Assembly: GCA_963676045.1 (NCBI GenBank)
Contig: OY780938.1
Coordinates: forward strand, 62,001 to 126,000
From: Methanogranum sp963676045
GTDB taxonomy: Archaea > Thermoplasmatota > Thermoplasmata > Methanomassiliicoccales > Methanomethylophilaceae
Direction: 5' to 3'
DNA length: 64,000 bases
The notes under the pieces were generated by a model. The model searched no databases. It was not told the DNA's origin and saw nothing but the letters and a program-made list of their open reading frames with translations. Positions within the stretch are counted from its first letter, which is position 1. Each line of letters begins with the position of its first letter. The position numbers were made by a program, and so were the translations under genes. This document shows, piece after piece, positions 44,022-52,633 of the stretch.

Positions 44022-44108
44022 ATTTTCCCTTTTTATAGAGTTCGTTTATTGACGACTTCGACATTAGACGATTGTTAACATTATATACATGACCGTAGAT
44101 TGATATCT

Positions 44109-44672
44109 ATGGCCGACGGAATAGAAAAGCCGACCTTGAAGAAATCGAATCCCGCTCCATTGGGGCTCTTGGGATTTGGTATGTCAACTGTATTGCTATC
44201 GATGCACAACGCTGATCTGATACCTTTAGATGCAGTTATAATCGCTATGGCAATATTTGTTGGTGGACTTGCACAGTTCGCAGCAGGAATGATGGAATAT
44301 CGCAACGGTAACACATTCGGTACCACAGCCTTCACCCTTTACGGTGTGTTCTGGCTGGCATTCGCGTTCATTAAAATGGACCCGAGTGGATTCGGGGCCG
44401 AAGGGACGACGGTTGGTATGTTCTGCTTCGTGTGGGGCGTCCTGACGTTGTTCCTATTAATAGGAACGCTGAAGGGCAGAACTTCACTCAAGATAGTATT
44501 CCTGACCTTGACGATAGTGTTCTTCCTCCTTGCAGCAGGGGATCTATCAAGCAACGAGAGCATAATACATGTTGCTGGTTTCCTTGGTATCCTGTGTGGA
44601 GCCTCTGCGATGTACACCGCATTTGCCGAGGTATTATCCGAGCAGTATGGGAAAGAGGTCTTACCGTTTTGA
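44109..44672 (+). CDS. Acetate-uptake transporter family protein (SatP/GPR1/YaaH)
   Basis: A 187-residue protein with six membrane helices. The N-terminal NPAPLGLLGFGMSTVLLS carries the NPAPLGL motif that defines the AceTr family, and a typical QFAAGMMEYRNGNTFGTTAFTLYG stretch follows helix 2. Members take up or release acetate and succinate with protons. Acetate is a plausible carbon source or product in an anaerobic gut setting. The frame is open from a TTG at 44100, but the ATG at 44109 is about 25 bp after an ATTATATAC TATA box, pointing to a leaderless message. Confidence 0.9.
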   Translation: MADGIEKPTLKKSNPAPLGLLGFGMSTVLLSMHNADLIPLDAVIIAMAIFVGGLAQFAAGMMEYRNGNTFGTTAFTLYGVFWLAFAFIKMDPSGFGAEGTTVGMFCFVWGVLTLFLLIGTLKGRTSLKIVFLTLTIVFFLLAAGDLSSNESIIHVAGFLGILCGASAMYTAFAEVLSEQYGKEVLPF

Positions 44673-44679
44673 TAAAACC

Positions 44680-44693
44680 GGTCCGAAAGGACC
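44680..44693. terminator. Hairpin GGTCC-GAAA-GGACC
   Basis: A perfect 5-bp stem with a GAAA tetraloop lies between convergent genes and is followed by a pyrimidine-rich tract with TTTCTTTTCTT on the plus strand. Confidence 0.65.
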
Positions 44694-44696
44694 TTC

Positions 44697-44894
44697 TCAC
44701 TTTCTTTTCTTATTATAATTCTTCTCGATATTGTATACTCCATAGATGCACAATATTCCGCCTATCAGGAATAGTATGCTCTCTATCAAAGGTATCGAAA
44801 GGATCTTTGATATCGCTATAAGTATAAGGAAAATGCCGATTCCGAATATCAATATATTCTTCGTAGTGGGGTCTTCGATCGATCTCTTACTCAT
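44697..44894 (-). CDS. Small membrane protein, two helices (65 aa)
   Basis: A 65-residue protein. The N-terminus is polar (MSKRSIEDPTTKN), two hydrophobic helices follow (about residues 14-31 and 34-52), and the tail is basic (EKNYNKKRK). No family recognised. It overlaps the upstream small gene by 8 bp, suggesting translational coupling and a joint role. Convergent with the acetate transporter gene. Confidence 0.6.
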   Translation of the reverse strand: MSKRSIEDPTTKNILIFGIGIFLILIAISKILSIPLIESILFLIGGILCIYGVYNIEKNYNKKRK

Positions 44895-45108
44895 CTTCCG
44901 GACTCCTGTATTTCAGTGCTGATAATATGCCGATGGTCATAGCGACCCATACCGCAGTTATGAATCCTGCAGGTATGAGGGATACGATCCTCCATATGGT
45001 ACTGTCTGTATGATATATTTGAAAGGTGGCCCAAATAGCGAATATCGATATCAACAGCATGAGGATATACGCGAAGAATTCGCTTGCAGGCATCAAAGGT
45101 TCTTTCAT
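44887..45108 (-). CDS. Small membrane protein, two helices (73 aa)
   Basis: A 73-residue protein with two membrane helices (about 9-28 and 37-62) joined by a short polar loop, and an acidic tail RSPEDE. No family recognised. It is read 37 bp after valS in the same direction across a terminator hairpin, and it overlaps the next small gene. It could be a two-component membrane module with that neighbour. Confidence 0.6.
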   Translation of the reverse strand: MKEPLMPASEFFAYILMLLISIFAIWATFQIYHTDSTIWRIVSLIPAGFITAVWVAMTIGILSALKYRSPEDE

Positions 45109-45123
45109 GGTATCATATTAAAA

Positions 45124-45141
45124 ATGGGGGAGGTCCCCCAT
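45124..45141 (-). terminator. Terminator hairpin ATGGGGG-aggt-CCCCCAT after valS
   Basis: A 7-bp perfect stem containing the same GGGGGAGGTCCCCC core as the hairpin after the helicase. On the minus strand it is followed by TTTTTAATATG. Confidence 0.8.
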
Positions 45142-45145
45142 GTTT

Positions 45146-47755
45146 TCAAATCTCGATTATCACAAGGATGTTACCGACCTGTATGGTGTCAATGGCCCTT
45201 CCTTCAAGCATCAGGCGTTTCTCTATCTTGAAGAATTCAGGGCCCAATGTGACCATTTCGCCGTCAGCATCCAACGTTACCTGCCCATTGGCAAGTTGTC
45301 TAGTTATATCCTTCGGGTCTGCGGCATTGAGCGCAGAGACGATGGCCTTTGCTTGGGCTTTGAATGCAGGTCCGAGTTTTCCATATTCCGGTTTCACGCT
45401 TGTGATCTCTTCGTTTATGTCCGCCTTTGGAGCGATCAAGACACTCTTCGCCTTTGTGGTCTCAGATATGTCCGCCTTCGTATGTTTCAAGATCTCTGCG
45501 GCCTCTCCGACCAATTCGATCTTCGTGAGGTCCGCATTGAGTGGCATCTTGTTCTCTGATTTCCAAGCGCGTATAGCAGCCAGAACCTCTGCCAGGATAT
45601 CGCCTGCGATAAGCGCCCCCTCATCGATGAACATAGGTTCAGGCCATGATGTGAGGTGTATGCTTGTGTTTCCGTCGTGCACTTTGAAGTGCTCCTGGTA
45701 CACATCCTCTGCTATGTGTGGCATGAATGGTGCCATGAGTTTCAATGCTCCGAGGAAAACGTTATAGAGGGTGTATTTCACGGCATCGTCTTTCCTGGCC
45801 TTCACCATCTCGACGTAGTTGTCTGCGAAATCGTGCCATATGAAACTCTCAACCTCTTTCATGGCCTTGTCGAATTGATACACCTCAAGATATCCTGTTG
45901 TCAGTTTGACGACGTTGGAATATTTGCTGATGATCCATTTGTCAGATTCTCTGAGCTTATCACATGTTTTAGGTACATTGTCGAAGAACTTTCCAACGAA
46001 TTGGCCTAGATTGAAGATCTTGTTACAGAGTTTCCTTCCTCTTATGACATCTTTCTCTCTGAACGCGTGGTCTATTCCCAGTGAGCACGTGGCGGCATAA
46101 TATCTGAGTGCATCCGCACCATAATTCTCTATTATAGGTATCGGATTGATGACATTTCCGACGGATGAGTGCATAGGTGTGCCATCTGGAGCCATTATGA
46201 ATCCATGTATCATTATGTCATTCCATGGTTTCGAATGAGCTATCTGGTCGGACCTCAATATCGAGTAGAACGCCCAGGTCCTGATAATGTCATGCGATTG
46301 CGGCCTCATGGACATGGGGAACAATTTCTTATGGAGTTCCTGGTCCCTTTCCCAGTAGGTATTGTAGAGTGCCGAGCCGGACGAATCCATCCAGGTGTCG
46401 AACACATCGGGGCATCCTTCGAGTTTACCGCCGCATTTGGGACATTTGGTCACGGGTGGTTTGTCCTCGGTGGGGTCTACGTAACATTGTTCTGCGGTAG
46501 CGCATACGGCGTGTCCGCATTTCTCGCATTCCCAGAGAGGTATCGGTGTGGCAAATATGCGTTGTCTGCTGAGCACCCAATCCCATTCAAGCGAATTGGT
46601 CCAGTCCTGGAGCCTGATCTTCATGAATTCTGGGAACCATCTTATTTCATCGGCTCTCTTAAGGACCTCTTTTTTGAAATCTGTCGTCTTTAGGAACCAT
46701 TGGGGCACCTGGAGGAATTCGATCGGGGTCTTGCATCTCCAGCATATCGATACCTGTTGTGGGTTGTCTAACTGTTTAATGAGTATGCCCTTCTCTTTCA
46801 GGTCTTCGATGGCGGCCTGTCTGGCCTCTGTGACAGTCATACCTACGTATTTTCCTGCAAGTTCGGTCATCCTTCCAGATTCATCGATACCCTTCTCCAT
46901 CTTAAGATGGTATTTCATGACCCATTCCAGGTCCTCTTTGTCACCGATGGTGCATATCATTACGTTCCCTGTACCGTATGCAGGGTCCACCTTCGGGTCT
47001 GATATGACCTTGACGTGTCTTCCATAAAGTGGCGTTATGAGTTCCTTACCGACGAGATGCTGTTTAGTTTTGTCATCCGGGTGTACTGCCACGACCTTAC
47101 AGGTGCATAGCAGTTCAGGTCTTGTTGTGGCCACAACGATGTGGTCATCCTCTCCTGCGATCTGGAATTTTATGAAGTTCAATTTGTTGACATTATCTTT
47201 GTATTCTACTTCCGCATCTGCAAGTGCGGTCATACATCTGGGACACCAGTTCACAGGGAAGTTGGCTTTGTATACAAGGCCCTTATTGAACAATTGTATG
47301 AAGGAGAGCTGAGTTATGCGTCTGTAGTAAGGCGCATCGGTCTGGTAGTATATGCTTGGGTCCATGCTCTCTCCGAGTATCTCGAAGTGATGGGTCATCT
47401 CATCGATGAATCCGTTAGCATAATCGCTGCATAGCTTTCTGTATTCCTTCCTAGGGAGGTCCAGTTTGGTTATGTTGTATTTCTTCTCTACCTTTACCTC
47501 TATCGGAGTGCCGTTCACATCGAAGCACAATGGGAAGAACACATTGTGGCCTGACATCCTCTTGTATCTGGCAGCGAAATCTATCAGGGAATATCCTGTG
47601 GCATGGCCAAGATGCAACGATCCAGAGGTGTATCTGGGCGGATTGTCTATGCTAAAGACAGGTTTGGTGGATTCCGGGTCAAAATGGTAGACCTTATTCT
47701 CTTTCCACATCTCCTGCCAACGTTTTTCGATTATTGCAGAATCGTATTGTGACAT
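45146..47755 (-). CDS. valS: Valyl-tRNA synthetase
   Basis: A class I aminoacyl-tRNA synthetase of about 869 residues that charges tRNA-Val. HIGH-type motif is HLGHATGYS near residue 50 and is intact. The editing domain follows (DEEN-like region with NVMICTIGDKEDLEWV). The CWRCKTP and CPKCGGKLEGCPD zinc-type cysteines are present. The tRNA-binding DALRYYAATCSLGID region and the helical C-terminus complete the protein. The KMSKS loop reads PMHSSVGN: both lysines are replaced, which is unusual. A TATA box (TTTATATCC, minus strand, about 47771-47780) suggests a leaderless start; the ATG at 47755 fits the distance better than the one at 47764. Confidence 0.92.
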   Translation of the reverse strand: MSQYDSAIIEKRWQEMWKENKVYHFDPESTKPVFSIDNPPRYTSGSLHLGHATGYSLIDFAARYKRMSGHNVFFPLCFDVNGTPIEVKVEKKYNITKLDLPRKEYRKLCSDYANGFIDEMTHHFEILGESMDPSIYYQTDAPYYRRITQLSFIQLFNKGLVYKANFPVNWCPRCMTALADAEVEYKDNVNKLNFIKFQIAGEDDHIVVATTRPELLCTCKVVAVHPDDKTKQHLVGKELITPLYGRHVKVISDPKVDPAYGTGNVMICTIGDKEDLEWVMKYHLKMEKGIDESGRMTELAGKYVGMTVTEARQAAIEDLKEKGILIKQLDNPQQVSICWRCKTPIEFLQVPQWFLKTTDFKKEVLKRADEIRWFPEFMKIRLQDWTNSLEWDWVLSRQRIFATPIPLWECEKCGHAVCATAEQCYVDPTEDKPPVTKCPKCGGKLEGCPDVFDTWMDSSGSALYNTYWERDQELHKKLFPMSMRPQSHDIIRTWAFYSILRSDQIAHSKPWNDIMIHGFIMAPDGTPMHSSVGNVINPIPIIENYGADALRYYAATCSLGIDHAFREKDVIRGRKLCNKIFNLGQFVGKFFDNVPKTCDKLRESDKWIISKYSNVVKLTTGYLEVYQFDKAMKEVESFIWHDFADNYVEMVKARKDDAVKYTLYNVFLGALKLMAPFMPHIAEDVYQEHFKVHDGNTSIHLTSWPEPMFIDEGALIAGDILAEVLAAIRAWKSENKMPLNADLTKIELVGEAAEILKHTKADISETTKAKSVLIAPKADINEEITSVKPEYGKLGPAFKAQAKAIVSALNAADPKDITRQLANGQVTLDADGEMVTLGPEFFKIEKRLMLEGRAIDTIQVGNILVIIEI

Positions 47756-47834
47756 GTCGAACATATGTGGGATATAAAGCGAATAAAAAAATGTTGTTAT
47801 TCAATCGTATGCACGCATGTAAAATAAAAGGTAA

Positions 47835-47857
47835 AAGGGAGGGCACCGCCCTCCTTT
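47835..47857 (-). terminator. Long GC-rich terminator hairpin after the CBS protein
   Basis: A 10-bp stem (one G-U) closes on loop ACC, reading through GGGAGGGC / GCCCTCC, 7 bp past the stop codon. On the minus strand it is followed by a TTACCTTTTATTTTAC tract. Confidence 0.8.
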
Positions 47858-47863
47858 ATATTC

Positions 47864-49039
47864 TCACTTCTTTCTCTTTCTGAATGTGACCTTGGAATCC
47901 TTCAGGTCTACCACCAGTGAGCCTATTCTCTTTATGAGATCGCTGTTGGCCTTTACAAGGTCCCAGTCAATCACCTTGGCATTGACTGTAGTGCCATTAA
48001 GGAAGAGTTTTCCTGTCAGGCTGTACTTCTTCCTTTCCCCTTCCTCATTGTATCTCGATACATGTATCACCAGTGATTCGGGCTTGTATATCCTCGATAT
48101 CTTCTTTATCTCGTTCTCAATGTCAGCATACATCGCGTCCGTGTAGATCTTGTCCTCTTCGTCCAGACCGCTTATCTGTACGAACAGCGACTCCCTTTCT
48201 CTGCATGAGGATATGAGCTCGATTATATCGTATTCGGTCAATATGCCCACGATCTCTCTTTCATCAACTACAGGCAGCGTTGAGAAATGACGACCAGTCA
48301 TTATATTCGCGGCCTCGCCTATGTTGCTGTCCCAGTCGATCGTCTCCACTGAAGAGGTACATACAGACTCGATCGTTATCTGTGCCTTTGCATTCTTGTC
48401 GAAATCACCGAACAATCTTTCATCATCCTTCCAGAAATTGTCGATGATCTCCTTCATTCCAACTATACCTACCAGATTGTCCGCATTGTCCATAACGGGT
48501 ATCGTCCTGATGTCCAATCTCCTCATGATGTCTATCGCATCCTGCAGCAACGCATTCTCTCTGAGGAATTCCACCGGTGATGTCATTATCTCCCAAACCT
48601 TGATGTCATTCAAAGCCTTCATGCGTCCAGCGATATCTATCAACCCTCTCCTGGAGACAAGTCCTACGACCTTCTTGCCGTTCAGAACAGGAAGCTGTCT
48701 GCAGTTATTGGATATCATATGCTCTGCGATCTTTGTTATCTCCGTCTCAATGGTCAAGGTAGGTAGGTTGCGCACCATGTTCTTTACCTTGGTGTCCATG
48801 GTCACGCTCTTCTTTTTGAGGACCGATCCGTAACTTATCATCCCGACATACGATCCATCGTCTATGATTGGCAATTCCTGAAATCCAGTTTGCCTCATTT
48901 TGGACAAAGCTTCCGAAACCTTGTCCTCCGACCCCACGGTCGGGAATTCGGTGATCAAAATCTCTTCGACAGATATACCGTCGATCTGGGATCTTAGCAT
49001 TGATAATTTCTTAAGATCCTCTAGGTCTTTAATTCCCAA
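47864..49039 (-). CDS. Four-CBS-domain protein with a possible HPF/RaiA-like C-terminal domain
   Basis: A 391-residue soluble protein. Four CBS domains, in two pairs, cover about residues 20-275, with recurrent phrases such as LPIIDDGSYVGMISY and LPVLNGKKVVGLVSRRGLI. CBS pairs bind adenosine nucleotides and report energy state. The last 110 residues have a beta-alpha-beta-beta-alpha pattern (LFVQISGL, then DAMYADIENEIKKI, then ESLVIHVSRYNEEGERKKYS, then LFLNGTTVNAKVIDWD) like ribosome hibernation factors. That part is a fold-level inference. Start is TTG at 49039, chosen because GAGGTG lies 6 bp upstream. Confidence 0.8.
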   Translation of the reverse strand: MGIKDLEDLKKLSMLRSQIDGISVEEILITEFPTVGSEDKVSEALSKMRQTGFQELPIIDDGSYVGMISYGSVLKKKSVTMDTKVKNMVRNLPTLTIETEITKIAEHMISNNCRQLPVLNGKKVVGLVSRRGLIDIAGRMKALNDIKVWEIMTSPVEFLRENALLQDAIDIMRRLDIRTIPVMDNADNLVGIVGMKEIIDNFWKDDERLFGDFDKNAKAQITIESVCTSSVETIDWDSNIGEAANIMTGRHFSTLPVVDEREIVGILTEYDIIELISSCRERESLFVQISGLDEEDKIYTDAMYADIENEIKKISRIYKPESLVIHVSRYNEEGERKKYSLTGKLFLNGTTVNAKVIDWDLVKANSDLIKRIGSLVVDLKDSKVTFRKRKK

Positions 49040-49201
49040 TTTTTACACCTCGCACTTAATATCGGATTATTGAAGATATAAAGGTTGGTCTGATGTCTGG
49101 CATTATTGACTTCATTTCATCTTGTACAAAACAAGAATGATATTTAAAATTGTTAAATGGTTTGTAGGACTTTCTTTTTTGAAAGGTATTATATATCTGT
49201 C

Positions 49202-50917
49202 TCAAAGACTGCTGAACGGCTTGCCAGCGATCAAGGAGTCGACGATTTCACCGCATTTCTTTATGGGTATCCTCTTCTGCTCGCTAGAATCACGGTCCCT
49301 TATCGTCACGGTGCCCTTCTTATCCCCTTCGAGGGTGTCGTAATCCACGGTTATGCACCAGGGGGTACCTATCTCGTCCATGCGCGCATATCTCTTTCCA
49401 ATAGTCCCAGCACCGTCGTAGTATGCTTCTACGCGATGGGTATGTACGGATTCGCAGATCTCCATTGCGATCTTGTCGAGCCCATCCTTTTCCATGAGCG
49501 GGAAGACACCTAGTTTTATAGGCGCCACCTCCGGCCTCAATCTTAGGACGGAGTAGCCCTTCTGCTCATCGAAGTAGTATGCATGTTCGAGCACGGAATA
49601 GAATATCCTATCCAGGCCGTGCGATGGCTCTATGACGTGCGGTATGACGCGCTCTCCGGAAACCTTCTCGTTCACCTTCGCGACCTCGAAGAACTCCTCA
49701 TCGAGTACGATCTGCTCTCCGTCGATCGAAAGATGTAGTTTGCCGTTCCTTATGTCCGAGGGGGTCTTCGATTCCATGGCAACCGCGATATCCTTCGCCT
49801 TATTTTTGAATCTGGGTCCCAGCGCTTTATGTTTGGCCCTTATCTTTTCGACTTCCATTTCCACGGGTTCATCGAATTTCTTGAAGTGTGTAAGTTCCGT
49901 ACCAGAGAATTCCGCATGACGTGAAAGGTCCCAGCAACCCCTATCCGCTATTCCAGTTATCTCTATCCAGCCATAGGATAGCAATACCTCGGCGTCCCAG
50001 CAATCTGCCGCATAGTGCGCCATCTCATCTTTCAGGTGCTGTCTGAACCTGAGCCTCTTAGGGTCTATTCCCAATCTTATAAGGAAATTCTTCGTTGTGT
50101 TCACGAAATAAGCGAGCACTTTGTTAGCGATTATCTTCTTTTCAACCGCATCCTTGATGGACATGGTGACCGGTTCCTCAGTCGTGTTGGGGACCAATGT
50201 TATGAGCTCATTCTCGATCTCTGGATATCTGGACCAGTTCTTGTCTGTAGGGTCGACGAAGAGTTCCACTTCCATCATGTTGAACTCCCTCATCCTGATC
50301 ATACCCTGACGGGGCGCGATCTCGTTCCTATATCCTCTTCCAGTCTGTATGACGCCCATCGGGAGTTTCTCCCTGTTGTATCTGTACAAATTGAGGTAAT
50401 TGACGAATATTCCCTGCGCGGTCTCTGGTCTGAGATATCCCACACGTGCAGACCCCGGACCTATCGTGGTCTTGAACATCAGGTTGAATTCCTCTACAGG
50501 TCCCAATTTCCCTCCGCATTCTGGACATACCACATTGTGCTTCAGGAAGGCATCATCCAGTTCTTTGGGTGTGAGTATGTCTGCATTGTTGTAGAATTCC
50601 TTCACTAGATGGTCTGCCCTGAATGGTGATTCGCATTTGGTGCAGTATGTTATCAGATCGGCAAACTCGTCTACATGCCCGGAGGCTTTGAAGACCTCTC
50701 TCGGGTTGACGGTCTCGGAATCTATCTCGATGAAACCTTCTTTACCTTTGTAGATGTCTCTCCAAACCTCGACGATGTTGTTCCTAAGACCAAATCCGGT
50801 AGGTCCGTAGTCAAACATGCCTGCGACTCCTCCGTACAGTTCGAAGGATGGCCATATGAATCCTCTGCGTTTGCAGATGGACATAAGCTCGTTGGTGTCA
50901 ACTTTGGTTTGTGTCAT
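49202..50917 (-). CDS. glyS: Glycyl-tRNA synthetase, archaeal/eukaryotic type
   Basis: A 571-residue class II synthetase charging tRNA-Gly. The start LMSICKRRGFIWPSFELYGG, GMFDYGPTGFGLRNNI, motif 2 RGYRNEIAPRQGMIRMREFNMMEVE, motif 3 GLDRIFYSVLEH and the anticodon-binding C-terminal domain are all visible. A CTKCESPFRADH zinc-type insertion is present. The ATG at 50917 overlaps the stop of the upstream CBS gene (ATGA). The frame runs eight codons further upstream, but that part lies inside the CBS gene. It is the last gene of the amidohydrolase-usp-usp-CBS-glyS run. A tRNA-Gly gene is also in the window at 39786. Confidence 0.96.
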   Translation of the reverse strand: MTQTKVDTNELMSICKRRGFIWPSFELYGGVAGMFDYGPTGFGLRNNIVEVWRDIYKGKEGFIEIDSETVNPREVFKASGHVDEFADLITYCTKCESPFRADHLVKEFYNNADILTPKELDDAFLKHNVVCPECGGKLGPVEEFNLMFKTTIGPGSARVGYLRPETAQGIFVNYLNLYRYNREKLPMGVIQTGRGYRNEIAPRQGMIRMREFNMMEVELFVDPTDKNWSRYPEIENELITLVPNTTEEPVTMSIKDAVEKKIIANKVLAYFVNTTKNFLIRLGIDPKRLRFRQHLKDEMAHYAADCWDAEVLLSYGWIEITGIADRGCWDLSRHAEFSGTELTHFKKFDEPVEMEVEKIRAKHKALGPRFKNKAKDIAVAMESKTPSDIRNGKLHLSIDGEQIVLDEEFFEVAKVNEKVSGERVIPHVIEPSHGLDRIFYSVLEHAYYFDEQKGYSVLRLRPEVAPIKLGVFPLMEKDGLDKIAMEICESVHTHRVEAYYDGAGTIGKRYARMDEIGTPWCITVDYDTLEGDKKGTVTIRDRDSSEQKRIPIKKCGEIVDSLIAGKPFSSL

Positions 50918-51756
50918 TCGGCATTCCTTGTTAGGGCGCAAAGCACATCGACATCATAAATCATTCCTACGAGTTCATCCTTGGTGCCGTGAACAGGCAC
51001 CTGACCGAAATCGTTTTGGAGCATAATTTTAGCGACATCGTTCAATGTCATCTTCTTGAATACGGTCAGTGGGTCTTCAACCATATAGTCCCTGACCTTC
51101 CTGTCGTCGGACAGGTATTTGTCCGTCGCTGCGTAGAACAGTGGCAGTACGTTCCTGTATCCTGCAAGCTCTGAATCCTCTATGCCCAGTTTGGACATCG
51201 CCTCAGCATCTTTGGTCTGATCGCTGAAAAGGTCACGGTCTGTGAGTATGCCCACCAGCTTTCCGCGTGCATCGAGCACAGGCACCGCGGGGACATCGCT
51301 GATCCTCATGGCGGTTATGGTGTATGCGAGAGGTTCATCCACATATGCTGTTACGCATGTCGTTCTGATGACATCCTCTGCAGTCATGGTTGTCTTCATA
51401 TCCCTGACCTCTTTCAGGAGGTCTGTGGGAGTGACTATACCGACCAGTTTGCCGTTCTCCACGACAGGAAGCCTGTGTATCCTCTTTTCGGAGAAGACCT
51501 TGGCAGCCTCTTTTATGCTGGCATTCGGCTCGATGGTGATGCAACCTTTCTTCATTATGAGTGAGAGCTGGTCCTCATCGAATTTTCTGAATATGTCCCT
51601 TCTGGAGACGATCCCCATCAGTTTACCGTCAGATGAACGGATGACGGGTAGACCTGTAAGCTTGTTCCTAACCATCATGTTGATAGCGTCATTACGGCTG
51701 CCGGGAACCTCGACAACAATAGGTGCTGCGGTCATTATATCCGCTACAGTCTTCAT
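50914..51756 (-). CDS. Four-CBS-domain protein
   Basis: A 280-residue protein made almost entirely of four CBS domains (about residues 5-55, 65-120, 125-180 and 220-278). Repeated signatures are LPVIRSSDGKLMGIVSRRD, LPVVENGKLVGIVTPTDLL, VPVLDARGKLVGILTDRDLF and VPVHGTKDELVGMIYDVDVL. CBS proteins of this kind bind AMP, ATP or SAM and act as sensors. There is no enzymatic partner domain. It is coupled to glyS by overlap and lies 4 bp after a universal stress protein gene, so an energy- or stress-linked input to glycyl-tRNA charging is conceivable but unproven. Confidence 0.88.
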   Translation of the reverse strand: MKTVADIMTAAPIVVEVPGSRNDAINMMVRNKLTGLPVIRSSDGKLMGIVSRRDIFRKFDEDQLSLIMKKGCITIEPNASIKEAAKVFSEKRIHRLPVVENGKLVGIVTPTDLLKEVRDMKTTMTAEDVIRTTCVTAYVDEPLAYTITAMRISDVPAVPVLDARGKLVGILTDRDLFSDQTKDAEAMSKLGIEDSELAGYRNVLPLFYAATDKYLSDDRKVRDYMVEDPLTVFKKMTLNDVAKIMLQNDFGQVPVHGTKDELVGMIYDVDVLCALTRNAE

Positions 51757-51760
51757 TTTA

Positions 51761-52132
51761 TTACCTCTCCGATCTTACGACTATGACAGGGCATGACGAA
51801 TTCTTTATGACCGCCTTTGCTACACTTCCGGTGAGTATCTTTTTCTTCCCAGATGTGCCCATTACAATGATGTCATATTCCTTGGATTTTTCAAGTATGA
51901 TCTCAGAAGGTGAGCCATTCAACATCAGGGGTTCGACCCTGATGTTTGCCTCTTTTCCGTCTGCTATGACCTTATCGACAGCCTTTCTTGCTAATGGTGA
52001 ATCGACCTTGTCTGTCACGTGTAGTACTGTGATGTATCCTTCGGAGAGTTTCGCCAAGGTCATTGCCTCTGCGACCGCACCATCCGAATATCCGTCGATA
52101 TCGACGGGCACAAGTATCTTTTGGAACCCCAT
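51761..52132 (-). CDS. Universal stress protein, UspA family, copy 1
   Basis: A 123-residue UspA protein. It opens with GFQKILVPVDIDGYSDGAVAEAMTLAKL and has the ATP-binding signature MGTSGKKKILTGSVAKAVIKNSSCPVIVVR at the end (GxxGxxxxxxGS pattern). It is shorter than many UspA proteins, lacking a few residues in the middle. Soluble, usually dimeric. It is in the same direction as the second copy 52 bp upstream and the CBS gene 4 bp downstream. Confidence 0.93.
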   Translation of the reverse strand: MGFQKILVPVDIDGYSDGAVAEAMTLAKLSEGYITVLHVTDKVDSPLARKAVDKVIADGKEANIRVEPLMLNGSPSEIILEKSKEYDIIVMGTSGKKKILTGSVAKAVIKNSSCPVIVVRSER

Positions 52133-52183
52133 GTGACCACACTCTTATATGCTTCCAGTAAGCATATTTTCTTATAATAACGT

Positions 52184-52633
52184 TTAGTATGGGTATTCAG
52201 GTCTCATGGAAGCACTTATGATCATGACGGGGCATGACGCTTTCTCTATCACTTTTTCTGCTACGCTTCCCATCAATACTTTTGTCATACCTTTCTTTCC
52301 AAGTGTCCCCATAACAACGAGGTCGAAATCCTTGGACATCGTGGTTATTATCTTGGAAGGTATGCCTTCGACGATCTCTGTTTCCACATCGACGTGTTCT
52401 TCCTCGCATCTCTTTCTCACGTATTCTGTGGCTGATTTTCCTTCTGTCTCCAGGGTGTCATACAGATTAACAACCGTGGAATCCATAGGCATGCTTGCAT
52501 ATACTGACTGATCCAGAACATATATCGCAGTGACAGATCCCCCGCTCAATTTTGCCATTTGTATGCTTTTTTCAATAGCATTCTTTGTGAATTCACTGCC
52601 GTCTGTGGGGACCAATATTTTTTTGAAGTTCAT
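52184..52633 (-). CDS. Universal stress protein, UspA family, copy 2
   Basis: A 149-residue UspA protein starting MNFKKILVPTDGSEFTKNAIEKSI. The nucleotide-binding signature is VMGTLGKKGMTKVLMGSVAEKVIEKASCPVMII. Full family length. The start codon abuts the stop of the amidohydrolase gene, so it is translationally linked to it. Probably a paralogue of copy 1, with a longer middle region. Confidence 0.94.
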   Translation of the reverse strand: MNFKKILVPTDGSEFTKNAIEKSIQMAKLSGGSVTAIYVLDQSVYASMPMDSTVVNLYDTLETEGKSATEYVRKRCEEEHVDVETEIVEGIPSKIITTMSKDFDLVVMGTLGKKGMTKVLMGSVAEKVIEKASCPVMIISASMRPEYPY

